A stretch of 64,000 nt of DNA from Desulfosudis oleivorans. GTDB lineage: Bacteria; Desulfobacterota; Desulfobacteria; Desulfobacterales; SURF-7. A program made the position numbers and the translations under genes. Positions 27,993-36,536 of this stretch are shown here, piece by piece. The stretch lies in NCBI GenBank assembly GCA_020723305.1, contig DYJC01000017.1:41360-105359 (forward strand), in the 5' to 3' direction. Numbering within the stretch: position 1 is the first letter of the stretch; each line of letters begins with the position of its first letter. The notes beneath the pieces are model-generated. The model saw nothing but the letters and a program-made list of their open reading frames with translations. It made no database searches and was not told the origin of the DNA.

Positions 27993-28045
27993 CCGAACAG
28001 CCAGGGTGAGGCGCACGAGTTGCGCGTCGCCTCCACCCTGTTCGG
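27993..28045. terminator. GC-rich hairpin downstream of the ferredoxin gene
   Basis: Long imperfect inverted repeat: CCGAACAG-CCAGGGTGAGGCG on the left and CGCCTCCACCCTGTTCGG on the right, with a short loop. There is no U-run after it in either direction, so it could be an RNA-stabilising or attenuating structure rather than a simple terminator. Its base composition is clearly richer in G+C than the neighbours. Confidence 0.5.
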
Positions 28046-28082
28046 CAGCCTCTTTCTTTGGAACCTTAGCGATCAGATACCG

Positions 28083-28364
28083 CTATACTGCAGCCGGCGG
28101 CGATGAGGGATCATACTTGCTCATCAGGAAGATGGCCTTGGTCGGGCAGGCTACCATACACGCGCCGTCGCCGATGCAGTTTTCCGGGTGAACAGGCTTA
28201 GCTACTCCATCCACGATGTCCAGCACGTTTGGGCCGAGTTTCTTGCACAAGTTGACGCAATGCCTGCACCCCATGCAACGAACTGGGTGGATTTCTGGAA
28301 TGTTCCCTTTTACAAATGTCCTTCCGAAAGCTTCAGCCGTTTCTACTTCGATCTTCTTACTCAT
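28083..28364 (-). CDS. 2[4Fe-4S]-type ferredoxin with an Asp in one cluster motif
   Basis: A 93 aa electron carrier. The first motif is CMGCRHCVNLC (C-x2-C-x2-C-x3-C) and the second is CIGDGACMVACP. In the second, the position of the second Cys is Asp (C-x2-D-x2-C-x3-C-P). Such a change is known from some archaeal ferredoxins, where the cluster keeps an Asp ligand or becomes [3Fe-4S]; that consequence is inferred. The start at ATG 28364 has AAGGAG 10 nt upstream. The N-terminal ~25 residues precede the cluster fold. No partner enzyme is adjacent. Confidence 0.88.
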   Translation of the reverse strand: MSKKIEVETAEAFGRTFVKGNIPEIHPVRCMGCRHCVNLCKKLGPNVLDIVDGVAKPVHPENCIGDGACMVACPTKAIFLMSKYDPSSPPAAV

Positions 28365-28467
28365 GGCTTTTTTTCTCCTTGTCCGTACGTTTTTTGACAT
28401 TCATACTGCCATAACATGCATGTAGTCGTTCAGATTAAATTCCGTTTTTGGACAATAGTATATTTTT

Positions 28468-29580
28468 TTATCTTTTAATATATCCCATATCAATCAGTTT
28501 CCGTATAACAATCTCTGTCTCACCCATACTATTATAAATTACTTCTGAACTGATTGTAGCCGATGATATGGCATCAACCTTTGGGTTAAAATGCCTCTCT
28601 GTTAAAAGCGACTTTCCTTCAAAATTATTTTTCATTTTATTACTATCTTTTTCATCCCATTTTTCATTGTCCAGTTTTGAAATTGAGATCGGTATAAATT
28701 CTATAAATTGACCCATATCATCAAAGCTGTATACAAAAAATACATCATGGCAATCTACACATGGTATTTTACGTGCAACAATACGGGCAAATATTCGTCT
28801 CTTTGATTTCTTCAGGGCTAGCGTGTAAATATCTCCCAATTCTTTCAGATTTATTTTTTCTATTTTATCATTATGTTCTCCATTTACAGCCAAACTCTGG
28901 CTTATCATCTTTACCAGTTTGCTGTCTTCAACGGGAATAACAAGCTCGTCTGACTCTTGATCATTCTGATTCTTCTTCAGTGTTACAGGTGAGCCGGATA
29001 AACTCTTTTTCATTGCGGCTTTAACCATTGCAAAGAGTTTGTCCGTATCTTCGAGTTTTCCCAAAAATGAATCCAAAACAAGCAGGCGTCCGTTTCCATA
29101 AGGTCGCGCAAAAATAAAAAAAGGGGTTGGAGGCTGACCGACCAACTGATGAAATTCATATTTCTCATCCGGTACAATTGGATAATCGTACTTCTTTTCC
29201 TCAAAAGCAACATCACCCTTATTATTTCCCGCGGCTATTCCAATTATTTTCACACTGTTTTTAAGTTCACTATCTTTCTCAATTCTGGCAAATAATTCAT
29301 TTATATATGACCTCATATATTGACAGGACGCTCAGTAAACATTTAGAACCTCGATAAATAACAACTTTACATCCATTTCAGCGGGTTGAAAAATGCCATC
29401 CTCTTCGAGCATCAGGTATGATATAAATGTTTTATTATCTGGAACCGGAACTGAAAAGGCAGAGATAATATCCCCTTCCCGTGGTAACCCTTTTGGAATA
29501 TCAGCCGCCTCCACGGTCAGGTTAAAAAGGCTCATTCCCAACAAAATAAATGTAAAAAGAATATGAACCTTTTTGATCAT
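28468..29580 (-). CDS. periplasmic thioredoxin-like selenoprotein (in-frame UGA = Sec83)
   Basis: Read through one in-frame TGA (29334-29332) this is a single 370 aa protein. It has a signal peptide of ~25 residues, then a thioredoxin-fold start (PREGDIISAFSVPV). The redox site is NVY-U-ASC: Sec83 and Cys86 in a UxxC motif where relatives have CxxC. Thioredoxin-fold strands follow (VKIIGIAAGN). Later come a CxxCH motif (Cys274, Cys277, His278) and, near the end, VDAISSATISS, which recalls FMN-binding domains. Frame is unbroken on both sides of the TGA, and a SECIS-like hairpin follows it. Likely a periplasmic redox protein; partner unknown. Confidence 0.85.
29303..29334 (-). promoter_or_regulatory. 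UGA codon with bacterial SECIS-like hairpin
   Basis: On the minus strand, 11 nt after the TGA begins a stem ATATATG / CATATAT with loop AGGT (stem-loop 29320-29303). The GGU of the loop starts 20 nt after the UGA. The fdhF SECIS of E. coli has a GGU in its apical loop at almost the same distance (about 19 nt). The stem is AT-rich and so only moderately stable. Confidence 0.75.
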
Positions 29581-29600
29581 TGTAGATAAAGCTCCCTTAT

Positions 29601-29641
29601 AAAAAAAACAAACCCCCGGAAATGGCTGGGGGTTTGTTTTT
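29601..29641 (-). terminator. Rho-independent terminator
   Basis: Stem CAAACCCCC / GGGGGTTTG with a 10 nt loop, followed on the minus strand by eight T residues. It ends transcription of the gene at 29655-30050 and lies just upstream of the selenoprotein start. The selenoprotein then needs its own promoter or read-through. Confidence 0.88.
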
Positions 29642-29654
29642 AATCCGTTCATAA

Positions 29655-30050
29655 TTACATCCCTGGGCCGCCATATATGTCTTTATTAATTTCATTCTGC
29701 ATTGCTATAGACCATACTTTTTTCCCGGCTTTTGTGATGTCTGTCGCATTGATTGCTTTCCATTTGCTGTTCACATCTCCATCAACCGTTACTTGTGTGT
29801 TGAGATGGCGTGCAAGGACTGCCCTGTCAACGTTGGAGATAAAATAGTAATCACCTTTAGAAGCATCCACAAGCAAAACAAACACGTTCTCACTGGCTGC
29901 AACCGGATCTTCTTTTCCGATTGGGCAGACTTTGCCAAGAGTTACACAGTTAAATCCCTGAATGGAGCCCGTTATGCTCCCTGCCATGGAAAAAACCGGC
30001 ACCAACAGAAACAATATTCCAACAATGATTATCTTACATGCTTTTCTCAT
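29655..30050 (-). CDS. small secreted protein with a Cys pair
   Basis: A 131 aa protein with a Sec signal peptide (cleavage near SMAGS). The mature part has two cysteines eight residues apart (NCVTLGKVC), a beta-rich centre (VFVLLVDASKGDYYFISNV) and a short Gly-rich end. It may have an OB-like fold, but no family name was recognised. The ATG has a perfect AGGAGG-type site. It lies directly upstream of the selenoprotein, separated by a terminator. A role as periplasmic partner or substrate of the selenoprotein is possible but unproven. Confidence 0.78.
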   Translation of the reverse strand: MRKACKIIIVGILFLLVPVFSMAGSITGSIQGFNCVTLGKVCPIGKEDPVAASENVFVLLVDASKGDYYFISNVDRAVLARHLNTQVTVDGDVNSKWKAINATDITKAGKKVWSIAMQNEINKDIYGGPGM

Positions 30051-30152
30051 GGTATCCTCCTCTTGATGTATACTTAGGTTGAGTAAGTTTTCCTTCATGA
30101 AATCCGTTTTATTATTTTGTATCTTTTACCTCCTTTACATTTTGCGAATTAT

Positions 30153-30560
30153 TTAAGCAGATAGTACAGCATTACTCCTTGTTGCAACCTGATGTAAGCA
30201 ATCGAAACACAATAACTTCTCAACGGTTTGCTTTAAAGACTCAATTTTAAATGGTTTGTAGATTATCGAATCGACATGTGCATGTTTGGCAGCTATTGTT
30301 TTTACCGTCGATCTATCACCGGTTACCATGAGAACCGGCATATTGGGAGCTTTCTGTTTTATACGTCCGGCCAGAATCCAACCGTCCATCACAGGCATAT
30401 CCAAGTCTGTAATTACAAGGTCAAAATGAGTTTCGTCAAACAGCTTTAACGCTTCGAATCCATTAGCGGCTGCAACGGTTTTATATCTCATCTGACAAAG
30501 CATTTTAGACAGGATATCACGCACCTCTTTTTCATCATCCGTGATTAGAATGTTCGCCAT
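30153..30560 (-). CDS. CheY-like response regulator receiver protein
   Basis: A 135 aa stand-alone receiver domain. The acidic pocket is DDEKE near the N-terminus, the phosphoryl-acceptor Asp is in DLVITDLDMPVMDGW at about residue 53, Thr is in VLMVTGD and the conserved Lys in YKPF. There is no output domain. GGAGAAGGAG is upstream of the ATG. It probably relays signals from one of the nearby kinases by protein contact. Confidence 0.92.
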   Translation of the reverse strand: MANILITDDEKEVRDILSKMLCQMRYKTVAAANGFEALKLFDETHFDLVITDLDMPVMDGWILAGRIKQKAPNMPVLMVTGDRSTVKTIAAKHAHVDSIIYKPFKIESLKQTVEKLLCFDCLHQVATRSNAVLSA

Positions 30561-30613
30561 TGATTTCTCCTTCTCCTATCATTCTGCACTGATTTGATCT
30601 GGTTTTATTGGAA

Positions 30614-30756
30614 GAGCCAATTTCAAAAGTCTGTTGTTGTAGTTCCGGCGAAAGCCGGACTCGCAGTAAAACGCACCGCTATCTAATATTTTCACTTCTT
30701 TTCTGGACATCGGCTTTCGCCGGTGTGGTGCTTTTAAATCGTTTTGAAATTGGCTC
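30614..30756. mobile_element. MITE-like inverted-repeat element, copy 3
   Basis: A 143 bp copy with the same 15 bp terminal inverted repeats and a longer centre than copies 1 and 2, including an inner inverted repeat (CCGGCGAAAGCCGG and GGCTTTCGCCGG). No clear target-site duplication. It has changed the end of the short gene at 30679-30888. Confidence 0.88.
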
Positions 30757-30888
30757 TAATGACAAACCCAATATTTCACCTGGAGGCTCTGAAAAATGAA
30801 TTTCACATTCAGGAAAAAGCAATGATAGCATCTCAACCAGCAAATGATCCTTGTGTTTACCTTGCGACATCAGTACTATTTTTTTCAT
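30679..30888 (-). CDS. short protein whose C-terminus is encoded by the mobile element
   Basis: A 69 aa frame. The first 44 residues (MKKIVLMSQGKHKDHLLVEM onward) are host sequence with GGAGATG upstream of the ATG. The last 25, starting EPISK, are encoded by the element at 30614-30756. Joining the flanks without the element would give a product of only 46 residues (ending LFQ), so the gene was short or already truncated. Function unknown. The same element frame (EPISK) ends the Hsp70 gene at 13858. Confidence 0.55.
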   Translation of the reverse strand: MKKIVLMSQGKHKDHLLVEMLSLLFPECEIHFSEPPGEILGLSLEPISKRFKSTTPAKADVQKRSENIR

Positions 30889-31004
30889 AGCATCTCCATG
30901 AGGTATACTGTTCGGTTTCCATGTTTTTCACATTCCGATTTCTGCTCTATCAATAGGGTTTTTCATCAATATATGTATATAATTGTATGGATCAGCAGAT
31001 CCGA

Positions 31005-31436
31005 TTATCCATACTGTTTTTGAAAATGAGATATATTTCGATCTTTTACAGCTTGAATCTTCTCAATAAGTCTTATTGCTCCAAAGATTTTTTCATAGGG
31101 CAAGATCCCAAAATGTATACCTCTTTTGATCATAATGATCCTGCTGAAGAAACCGTGTTCTATAATTTCATATTCTGATATTTGCTTTGCAGTAACTTCC
31201 TCAAACCAGTACCCACAGCCAGTGGAAAATACGCTGATTGTATCTGTTTTATCAGGTTGATCAAAATCTTTCATGTAAACAAATGAAAGGCCTTCTTCGC
31301 TGATATCAACAACCTGGCCCATGAAATATGATGATGTGTTATGACTTTTTGAAACCGCAAAGCAATTTTCCAAAGCTTCGTATCGCGGATGTCTTCTTTT
31401 TTCCAACGATTTGTCAATTTGGCTGATATTGCTCAT
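31005..31436 (-). CDS. PilZ domain protein
   Basis: A 142 aa protein with a PilZ domain, which binds c-di-GMP. The N-terminal motif KRRHPRYEA fits RxxxR and the second motif is VVDISEEGLSFVYMK (D/NxSxxG). I start at ATG 31436 with GAGGA 7 nt upstream; a longer frame from 31523 would overlap the upstream PilZ gene. It is the second of two adjacent PilZ genes and presumably acts on motility or polysaccharide functions. Confidence 0.85.
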   Translation of the reverse strand: MSNISQIDKSLEKRRHPRYEALENCFAVSKSHNTSSYFMGQVVDISEEGLSFVYMKDFDQPDKTDTISVFSTGCGYWFEEVTAKQISEYEIIEHGFFSRIIMIKRGIHFGILPYEKIFGAIRLIEKIQAVKDRNISHFQKQYG

Positions 31437-31503
31437 CAATAATTCCTCATTTTTCCGATCATAAAAACAGATGAATGAGTCTTTTTTCCCGGCTGCATTT
31501 AGG

Positions 31504-31935
31504 TTATAAGAAATCAAACTCATTACAATCCATTAAAGTAAAAAAACACTCATTTTCGAGCACTGATTCAAATATAATTCGCAAATTATCCAAGAGCAGC
31601 TCCAAACTTCCTGCCTGCGTTTTCGTAAGCTTATTAAATTTCACACCTCGTCGTCTATTTATCTCACCACTGAACCGTTGGCCTACGGATAGGACTAAAT
31701 AGTCGAATATCACGCTGCATGGAATACCGGACAGTTCATTTTTTTTACAGTTCCTACCCACAATATCGATTACCTCGGATTTGATTTTCACGCCGTGGAT
31801 TGGATTATATTCAAACGACAGACCTCCCATACTGATCTCTTTGACCTCCCACGGTGTCGTGGAATTTTGACAATATATATACAGTACATCGGGTACCAAA
31901 ACGTATCGATCATCCTGTTTTCGCAAGATTTCCAT
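31504..31935 (-). CDS. PilZ-like domain protein
   Basis: A 143 aa protein that resembles a PilZ domain: VKEISMGGLSFEYNP is the D/NxSxxG-type motif (with E for D/N) and later RRRGVKFNKLT closes the barrel. The N-terminal RxxxR is not clear, so c-di-GMP binding is doubtful. Its stop lies 67 bp before the start of the next PilZ gene. The pair may form a receptor and a non-binding partner. Confidence 0.75.
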   Translation of the reverse strand: MEILRKQDDRYVLVPDVLYIYCQNSTTPWEVKEISMGGLSFEYNPIHGVKIKSEVIDIVGRNCKKNELSGIPCSVIFDYLVLSVGQRFSGEINRRRGVKFNKLTKTQAGSLELLLDNLRIIFESVLENECFFTLMDCNEFDFL

Positions 31936-31966
31936 TTACCTCCGAATGATTAATTGATCCGTTGCT

Positions 31967-32143
31967 TTATCTCTTGGTTTGTAGCTTATTCTTTGAGAAC
32001 CCATCGACCTCAAGAGGAAATCCGAAGGATATTTCCTTGAGCTTTATGACCCCCATGAAGGCTACCAGTGCCATCCCGGCAATAATGGCAAAAACCAAAA
32101 GCATGATACTCTGAAAGAAAGCTCTACTGTTTTTCAAATACAT
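31967..32143 (-). CDS. small single-span membrane protein
   Basis: A 58 aa protein with an ideal AAGGAGGTG ribosome site 7 nt before ATG 32143. One membrane segment covers about residues 9-32 (SIMLLVFAIIAGMALVAFMG); the tail is short and charged. Function unknown. The interval 32144-32450 upstream holds no gene; I see only AT-rich sequence. Confidence 0.65.
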   Translation of the reverse strand: MYLKNSRAFFQSIMLLVFAIIAGMALVAFMGVIKLKEISFGFPLEVDGFSKNKLQTKR

Positions 32144-32450
32144 GTTTTCACCTCCTTGTTTCTCATTTGCGCATTTCATAGAATGTACTGACTGGTAAAA
32201 TGCGGACAAACGGCCTCACACCTTTCCTTATCAAAGAATGTGCCGTATAAGCATATTCAGTCGATATTTAAATAAAGTTTAATAAATATAGGATGTTGAA
32301 TATGAATGGAATAATTAGACTTTCTCTTTGAGTCGTTTCAGTTCGAATTCCGGATTGTCCTGATTTGGAACGTCGATGCAAATTAATATTTATGAATATA
32401 GATTGTTAATTGAATACAACCCAATTTGGGATGGACTATATTGGAACATA

Positions 32451-33818
32451 TCATTCATCATAGGATTCCAGTTTTCTTCTGAGGGTATTGATACCAATCC
32501 CGAGGAGCCTGGCGGTTTCGGACTTATTCCGATTGGTTTTAATGTAAACATTTAGAATATGATCTTTTTCAACTTCCTTGAGCGAAATAATCGGAGCATG
32601 GAAAGGTCGTTGCGGAACCGGTGATGGATTTTTCCTATTTTTTATATTTCGGGATAGGGATTCTGCCGTAATAGGTTTTCCCTGGGAAAGTCTCTCCGCG
32701 GACAGAATAACATGCCGAAGCTCCCGGATGTTTCCCGGATAATCATAGTTCATGAGCAATTCCATGGCATTTTCTTCAAGAACCACCTTTTCGGTAAGGC
32801 CGGTAATTTCTTTCAGGAACTTCCTGATCAATAATGGTATGTCGTCCTTCCGTTCCCGGAGAGGCGGCAAATGAATCCACCCCCCTCTAAGGCGATAGTA
32901 AAGATCTTTACGAAATATTTTTTTAGCCATCATAACTTCCAGATCTGAATTGGTGGCCGCGATAAAACGTACATCAACTTTCCGGGTGATGCTGGTACCC
33001 AACTTCATCATCTCACCATTCTGTAGGGTTCGCAGCAACTTTCCCTGAATTGCGGAAGGCAGCGAACCAATTTCATCCAGAAACATGGTTCCCTGGTTTG
33101 TTTGTTCCAGATAGCCTGTCCGATCTTTTTCCGCACCTGTATAGGCGCCTTTGGTGTGACCATAAAACTCTGCATCAAATAGATTTTCGGTGAGAGACGC
33201 CATGTTGATAGGAGTGAAGGGAAACTTCGCCCGTGGACCGGCTTTATGAATGGCTTGGGCCAGAAGGTCTTTTCCGGTTCCGCTTTCTCCGGTTATCAGA
33301 ATAGGTGCATCGCATTGAGCATGAATTTCCGCCTCCTTCATCGCTCTCAGGACAGTTGGGGTTTTCGTGATAATCTGTTCAAAGGCCTCCGCATGTTGCA
33401 GTTTCGGTATGGACTTTGTTTTTCCAAGATCCAGAATCTCGATCAACTTTTTTCTTTCAAGTGCACGATCGATGGAGGCTGTTAAATCTTCTCTTGAAAA
33501 AGGTTTTACCAGATAATCATACGCTCCCTTTTTCAGACAGCTCACTGCGACTTTTGCCTCGTCAATCGCGGTAACCATGATACATTCGGTGGTAGAACTT
33601 ATTTTTTTCAGTATTTCAAGCAGTTCCACACCGTTGATATCCGGCATAGTGATATCGATCAAAGCGATATCAAAAACCGCCCCGTTTTCACATAATGAGA
33701 CCGCTTTCCGGGGGTGATCCTCAATGGTGACTTTTTTATAACCATAAGTTACCAGGCCTCTTTTCACACTTTCAAGAAAATCTCGTTCATCGTCGACGAT
33801 GAGAATACTGTTATCCAT
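32451..33818 (-). CDS. sigma-54-dependent response regulator (NtrC type)
   Basis: A 455 aa transcription activator. The receiver domain at residues 1-125 has the Asp in ALIDITMPDINGVELL. The AAA+ domain has GESGTGKDLLAQAIH (Walker A) and the sigma-54 contact loop GAYTGAEKDRTGYLEQ (GAFTGA with Tyr for Phe). A Fis-type helix-turn-helix closes the chain (NKSETARLLGIGINTLRRKL). It follows the histidine kinase gene at 33915 by 96 bp on the same strand and is probably its partner. Target promoters of the -24/-12 type were not located. Confidence 0.95.
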   Translation of the reverse strand: MDNSILIVDDERDFLESVKRGLVTYGYKKVTIEDHPRKAVSLCENGAVFDIALIDITMPDINGVELLEILKKISSTTECIMVTAIDEAKVAVSCLKKGAYDYLVKPFSREDLTASIDRALERKKLIEILDLGKTKSIPKLQHAEAFEQIITKTPTVLRAMKEAEIHAQCDAPILITGESGTGKDLLAQAIHKAGPRAKFPFTPINMASLTENLFDAEFYGHTKGAYTGAEKDRTGYLEQTNQGTMFLDEIGSLPSAIQGKLLRTLQNGEMMKLGTSITRKVDVRFIAATNSDLEVMMAKKIFRKDLYYRLRGGWIHLPPLRERKDDIPLLIRKFLKEITGLTEKVVLEENAMELLMNYDYPGNIRELRHVILSAERLSQGKPITAESLSRNIKNRKNPSPVPQRPFHAPIISLKEVEKDHILNVYIKTNRNKSETARLLGIGINTLRRKLESYDE

Positions 33819-33914
33819 TCCACACCCTTTCCCAACCGGAATTCAGAGTAAAACAGCTTAATACTCAACATATTGTATTTAAATATAATAATTTGTATTC
33901 GCAGAGAAGAAAAA

Positions 33915-36350
33915 CTATATCCTCAGTTCTTTTCTTCTATCAAGGTCGGGAATCAACACCCGAAAAGCACTGAATTCTCCGACTTTGGTTTCAACCTCGA
34001 TACGGCCACCTAAACTGGTAATCAGGTTATGACAGATAAATAATCCAAGACCCGTTCCCTCGTCTTGTGTTTTTGTAGAAAAAAAAGGATCATGGATACG
34101 GTCTATATTTTTTTCATCAATACCACATCCATTGTCTTTCACTTCAATAATTGTATGATCCAACCACTTGTTCCCCATCGCAGCACTCAGCCGGATCCAG
34201 GAATCCTCTTTATCCGCAGACTGGGCGGCATTTATCAGCAGGTTGATCAGTATCTGCTCCAAGGCAATGGGATCGGTGTTGATCTGCTGAAAATCCTCCG
34301 GAATATCAACGATCAGCGATTTAACCATTTTTTTTACCTTTGCCCTGCAAATGGAAACAGCCTTTTCCACAACTGAAGTCAAGTCGATCCGGGTTTCCTT
34401 TCCTCTATATTTTATCCGGGAAAACTCCTTCAGATTGGTAACAAAACCGCTGATTCGTTCAGAACCGTGTTCGATATTTGAAACCAGATTAAAAATATCT
34501 TTACGGAATTCCGGATAAGACATGTTAAACAATTCCAGTTCAGGATGCATCTTGCCATACTTATCGATAATCTCAATCATATGCTCGATATATTCTTTTA
34601 AAATGGGAATATTAAAATTAATAAAGGCATTGGGGTTATTGATTTCGTGGGCGATACTGGACACCAGGACGCCAAGGGATGCCATTTTTTCGTTCTGAAT
34701 CAATCGTTTTTCTAATACCTTCCTCTCGGTGATGTCGCTGATCCGATAAATCATCTCATTGGGTTTTCCATTTTTCAGATTTAACGGATACAGAAAAACC
34801 CTTTCCTCCCGGAGTTCATCCATGTAGCCTTTTCTCTCAAATTCCATATCCTCTGCCTTTTTGAATGCGATAGAAATTTTACACCCCTTGCAGAGATTCG
34901 ATTCTCCTTTGAATACCTTGTAACAGAATTCACCGATAGCTTTCCGAGGTTCCGTTAAACAAAAATATTGACCGGCACTTTTATTCAAAAACCGCACCCT
35001 CATATCCCTGCCCAATAACACAAGGGGGTCCGAAATCCCATCAAAAATTGTCTGTAGCATCTCCTTACTTTTTCGCAACTGCTCTTCGGCTTGTTTACGT
35101 TCCTTGATCTCCTTGGAAAGTTGTTGATTGGATAAGGTCAGAGCCCGGGTCCGTTCCTCTACCCGAACCTCCAACTCATCATGCATTTTCTGCAAGGCCT
35201 CTGCGGCCTGCATCCGTGAAAGAGCGATGGCCAAATTATCGGCCATTCTTTCCAGATGAGCAATCAGAACGGGAGTGAAACGCCCTGGACGGTGATCATT
35301 GAATTGCAACAATCCAAAAACCTGATGATTGTTTCGCAAGGGGATAAGCGCTACCGATTCATACCCTTCGCTATTGCACCGGTTACGGGTTCTTGCCTGG
35401 CGGTCGGTTTCAGTGGTGGTGACGAGCAGGGAGGAGGTATTGTTGGACCAGAAACTCCCATGGGTAGTGAAGAATGGTTTGTTGGGATCGAACCGTCCGC
35501 TCAGAATATTGCCACACATGCACTCCAGAACGGGGTTGCCTGCGCGATCACGCAGGAGTTCACCATCCCGGTCGAACGCGCAAAGGTGATTTTCTTCATG
35601 TACAAAAGCCGGAGGGAACCCTCTGGTCTCATAATAGGGATAATCTGCCCCGTCGCGAAGACGGATCCCAACCGCTTCACATCCCGACCAACGTTGCAGG
35701 GAGGCGGTCAGGGTAGCCATGCGTTCAGGGAAATAATCCGGCTTATCAAACGATAGAACCAAAATTGCCTTCAACTCTCGCTCATCCTCCTGAAACTTGA
35801 GTTCGGTGATGTCGCTCAACACAACATGGCTTATGATAGAGCCGTCTGCATCTTTCGAAACACTGGTTTCCAGATGAGCCCAGAAGATCGTCCCGTCCGT
35901 TTTTACCATCCGCAGATTACACTCCTGCGGCTGACCGGTCTTAAAAAGATTTAAGCGGTTATGGTAGCTGATGTCCTGGTCTTCCCTGAGGATGAACCGG
36001 GTCAGCGTATTCTGAATCAGAGCACTTCGGGCTATACCCAGCATCTTTGCCACGGTAAGGTTGGCTTCCAGAATCACACCTTTCTCGTTTAGGGTACAAT
36101 AACCCACAGGTGAGAAATCGAAAAGATCGATATACCGGTCCCGGGAAGCTTCCAGTTTGCGCTGTGTTTTACGGAGTTCATTATTCTGCATTTCAAGCTC
36201 GATCTGATGGACATGCAACTCATGGATCAATTTCCGGGATTCCTCCGAGGTCGGATTCTCCGGTATCCGGGCTGCTTTTTTTTGAGCTATCTGTTCCGCT
36301 TGCCTTCGCAGTGCGATTGAGTCATCAAATCCGGTATGGTTAGTGCTCAT
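33915..36350 (-). CDS. PAS-GAF-PAS sensor histidine kinase
   Basis: An 811 aa cytoplasmic sensor kinase. After an N-terminal coiled coil (HELHVHQIELEMQNNELRKT) come a PAS domain (about residues 75-190), a GAF domain (~200-390), a coiled coil, a second PAS with cysteines (CYKVFKGESNLCKGC), then the phospho-acceptor His in VSSIAHEINNPNAFINFN and an ATPase domain (VEKDNGCGID-like region, TKTQDEGTGLGLFICHNL). No membrane segment. The cysteine cluster in the second PAS could carry a redox or metal signal. Probably phosphorylates the sigma-54 regulator downstream. Confidence 0.93.
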   Translation of the reverse strand: MSTNHTGFDDSIALRRQAEQIAQKKAARIPENPTSEESRKLIHELHVHQIELEMQNNELRKTQRKLEASRDRYIDLFDFSPVGYCTLNEKGVILEANLTVAKMLGIARSALIQNTLTRFILREDQDISYHNRLNLFKTGQPQECNLRMVKTDGTIFWAHLETSVSKDADGSIISHVVLSDITELKFQEDERELKAILVLSFDKPDYFPERMATLTASLQRWSGCEAVGIRLRDGADYPYYETRGFPPAFVHEENHLCAFDRDGELLRDRAGNPVLECMCGNILSGRFDPNKPFFTTHGSFWSNNTSSLLVTTTETDRQARTRNRCNSEGYESVALIPLRNNHQVFGLLQFNDHRPGRFTPVLIAHLERMADNLAIALSRMQAAEALQKMHDELEVRVEERTRALTLSNQQLSKEIKERKQAEEQLRKSKEMLQTIFDGISDPLVLLGRDMRVRFLNKSAGQYFCLTEPRKAIGEFCYKVFKGESNLCKGCKISIAFKKAEDMEFERKGYMDELREERVFLYPLNLKNGKPNEMIYRISDITERKVLEKRLIQNEKMASLGVLVSSIAHEINNPNAFINFNIPILKEYIEHMIEIIDKYGKMHPELELFNMSYPEFRKDIFNLVSNIEHGSERISGFVTNLKEFSRIKYRGKETRIDLTSVVEKAVSICRAKVKKMVKSLIVDIPEDFQQINTDPIALEQILINLLINAAQSADKEDSWIRLSAAMGNKWLDHTIIEVKDNGCGIDEKNIDRIHDPFFSTKTQDEGTGLGLFICHNLITSLGGRIEVETKVGEFSAFRVLIPDLDRRKELRI

Positions 36351-36536
36351 TGTGATTCTCCTGAAAATTTCAGTGACGTGTCATTCGGCACTTGCTATTT
36401 CATTTGATCAATTCCGGTAATATAATTGCACAGCTTCAATTACATCTTGTTACGGTAAGGATGCGCTGCCAAACTGTGTCGGTAAAATGGGTAACATAAC
36501 GTAGCTTGCCATTAGGATGTAGTCAAGCAAAAAGTC

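Noticed and set aside
28468..29316. Separate gene or frameshifted pseudogene instead of a selenoprotein
   Set aside because: The frame is continuous across a single TGA, the TGA falls at the redox-active position, and a SECIS-like hairpin follows. A frameshift is not needed.
25908..32425. Shared sequence TTTGGGAT-x-ATTGG at 25908-25930 and 32412-32434
   Set aside because: About 16 of 23 positions agree, which is not strong enough for AT-rich DNA.
35256..35756. 166-codon antisense frame inside the histidine kinase gene
   Set aside because: Lies wholly opposite a well-supported kinase and has no recognisable family or ribosome site; a shadow frame.
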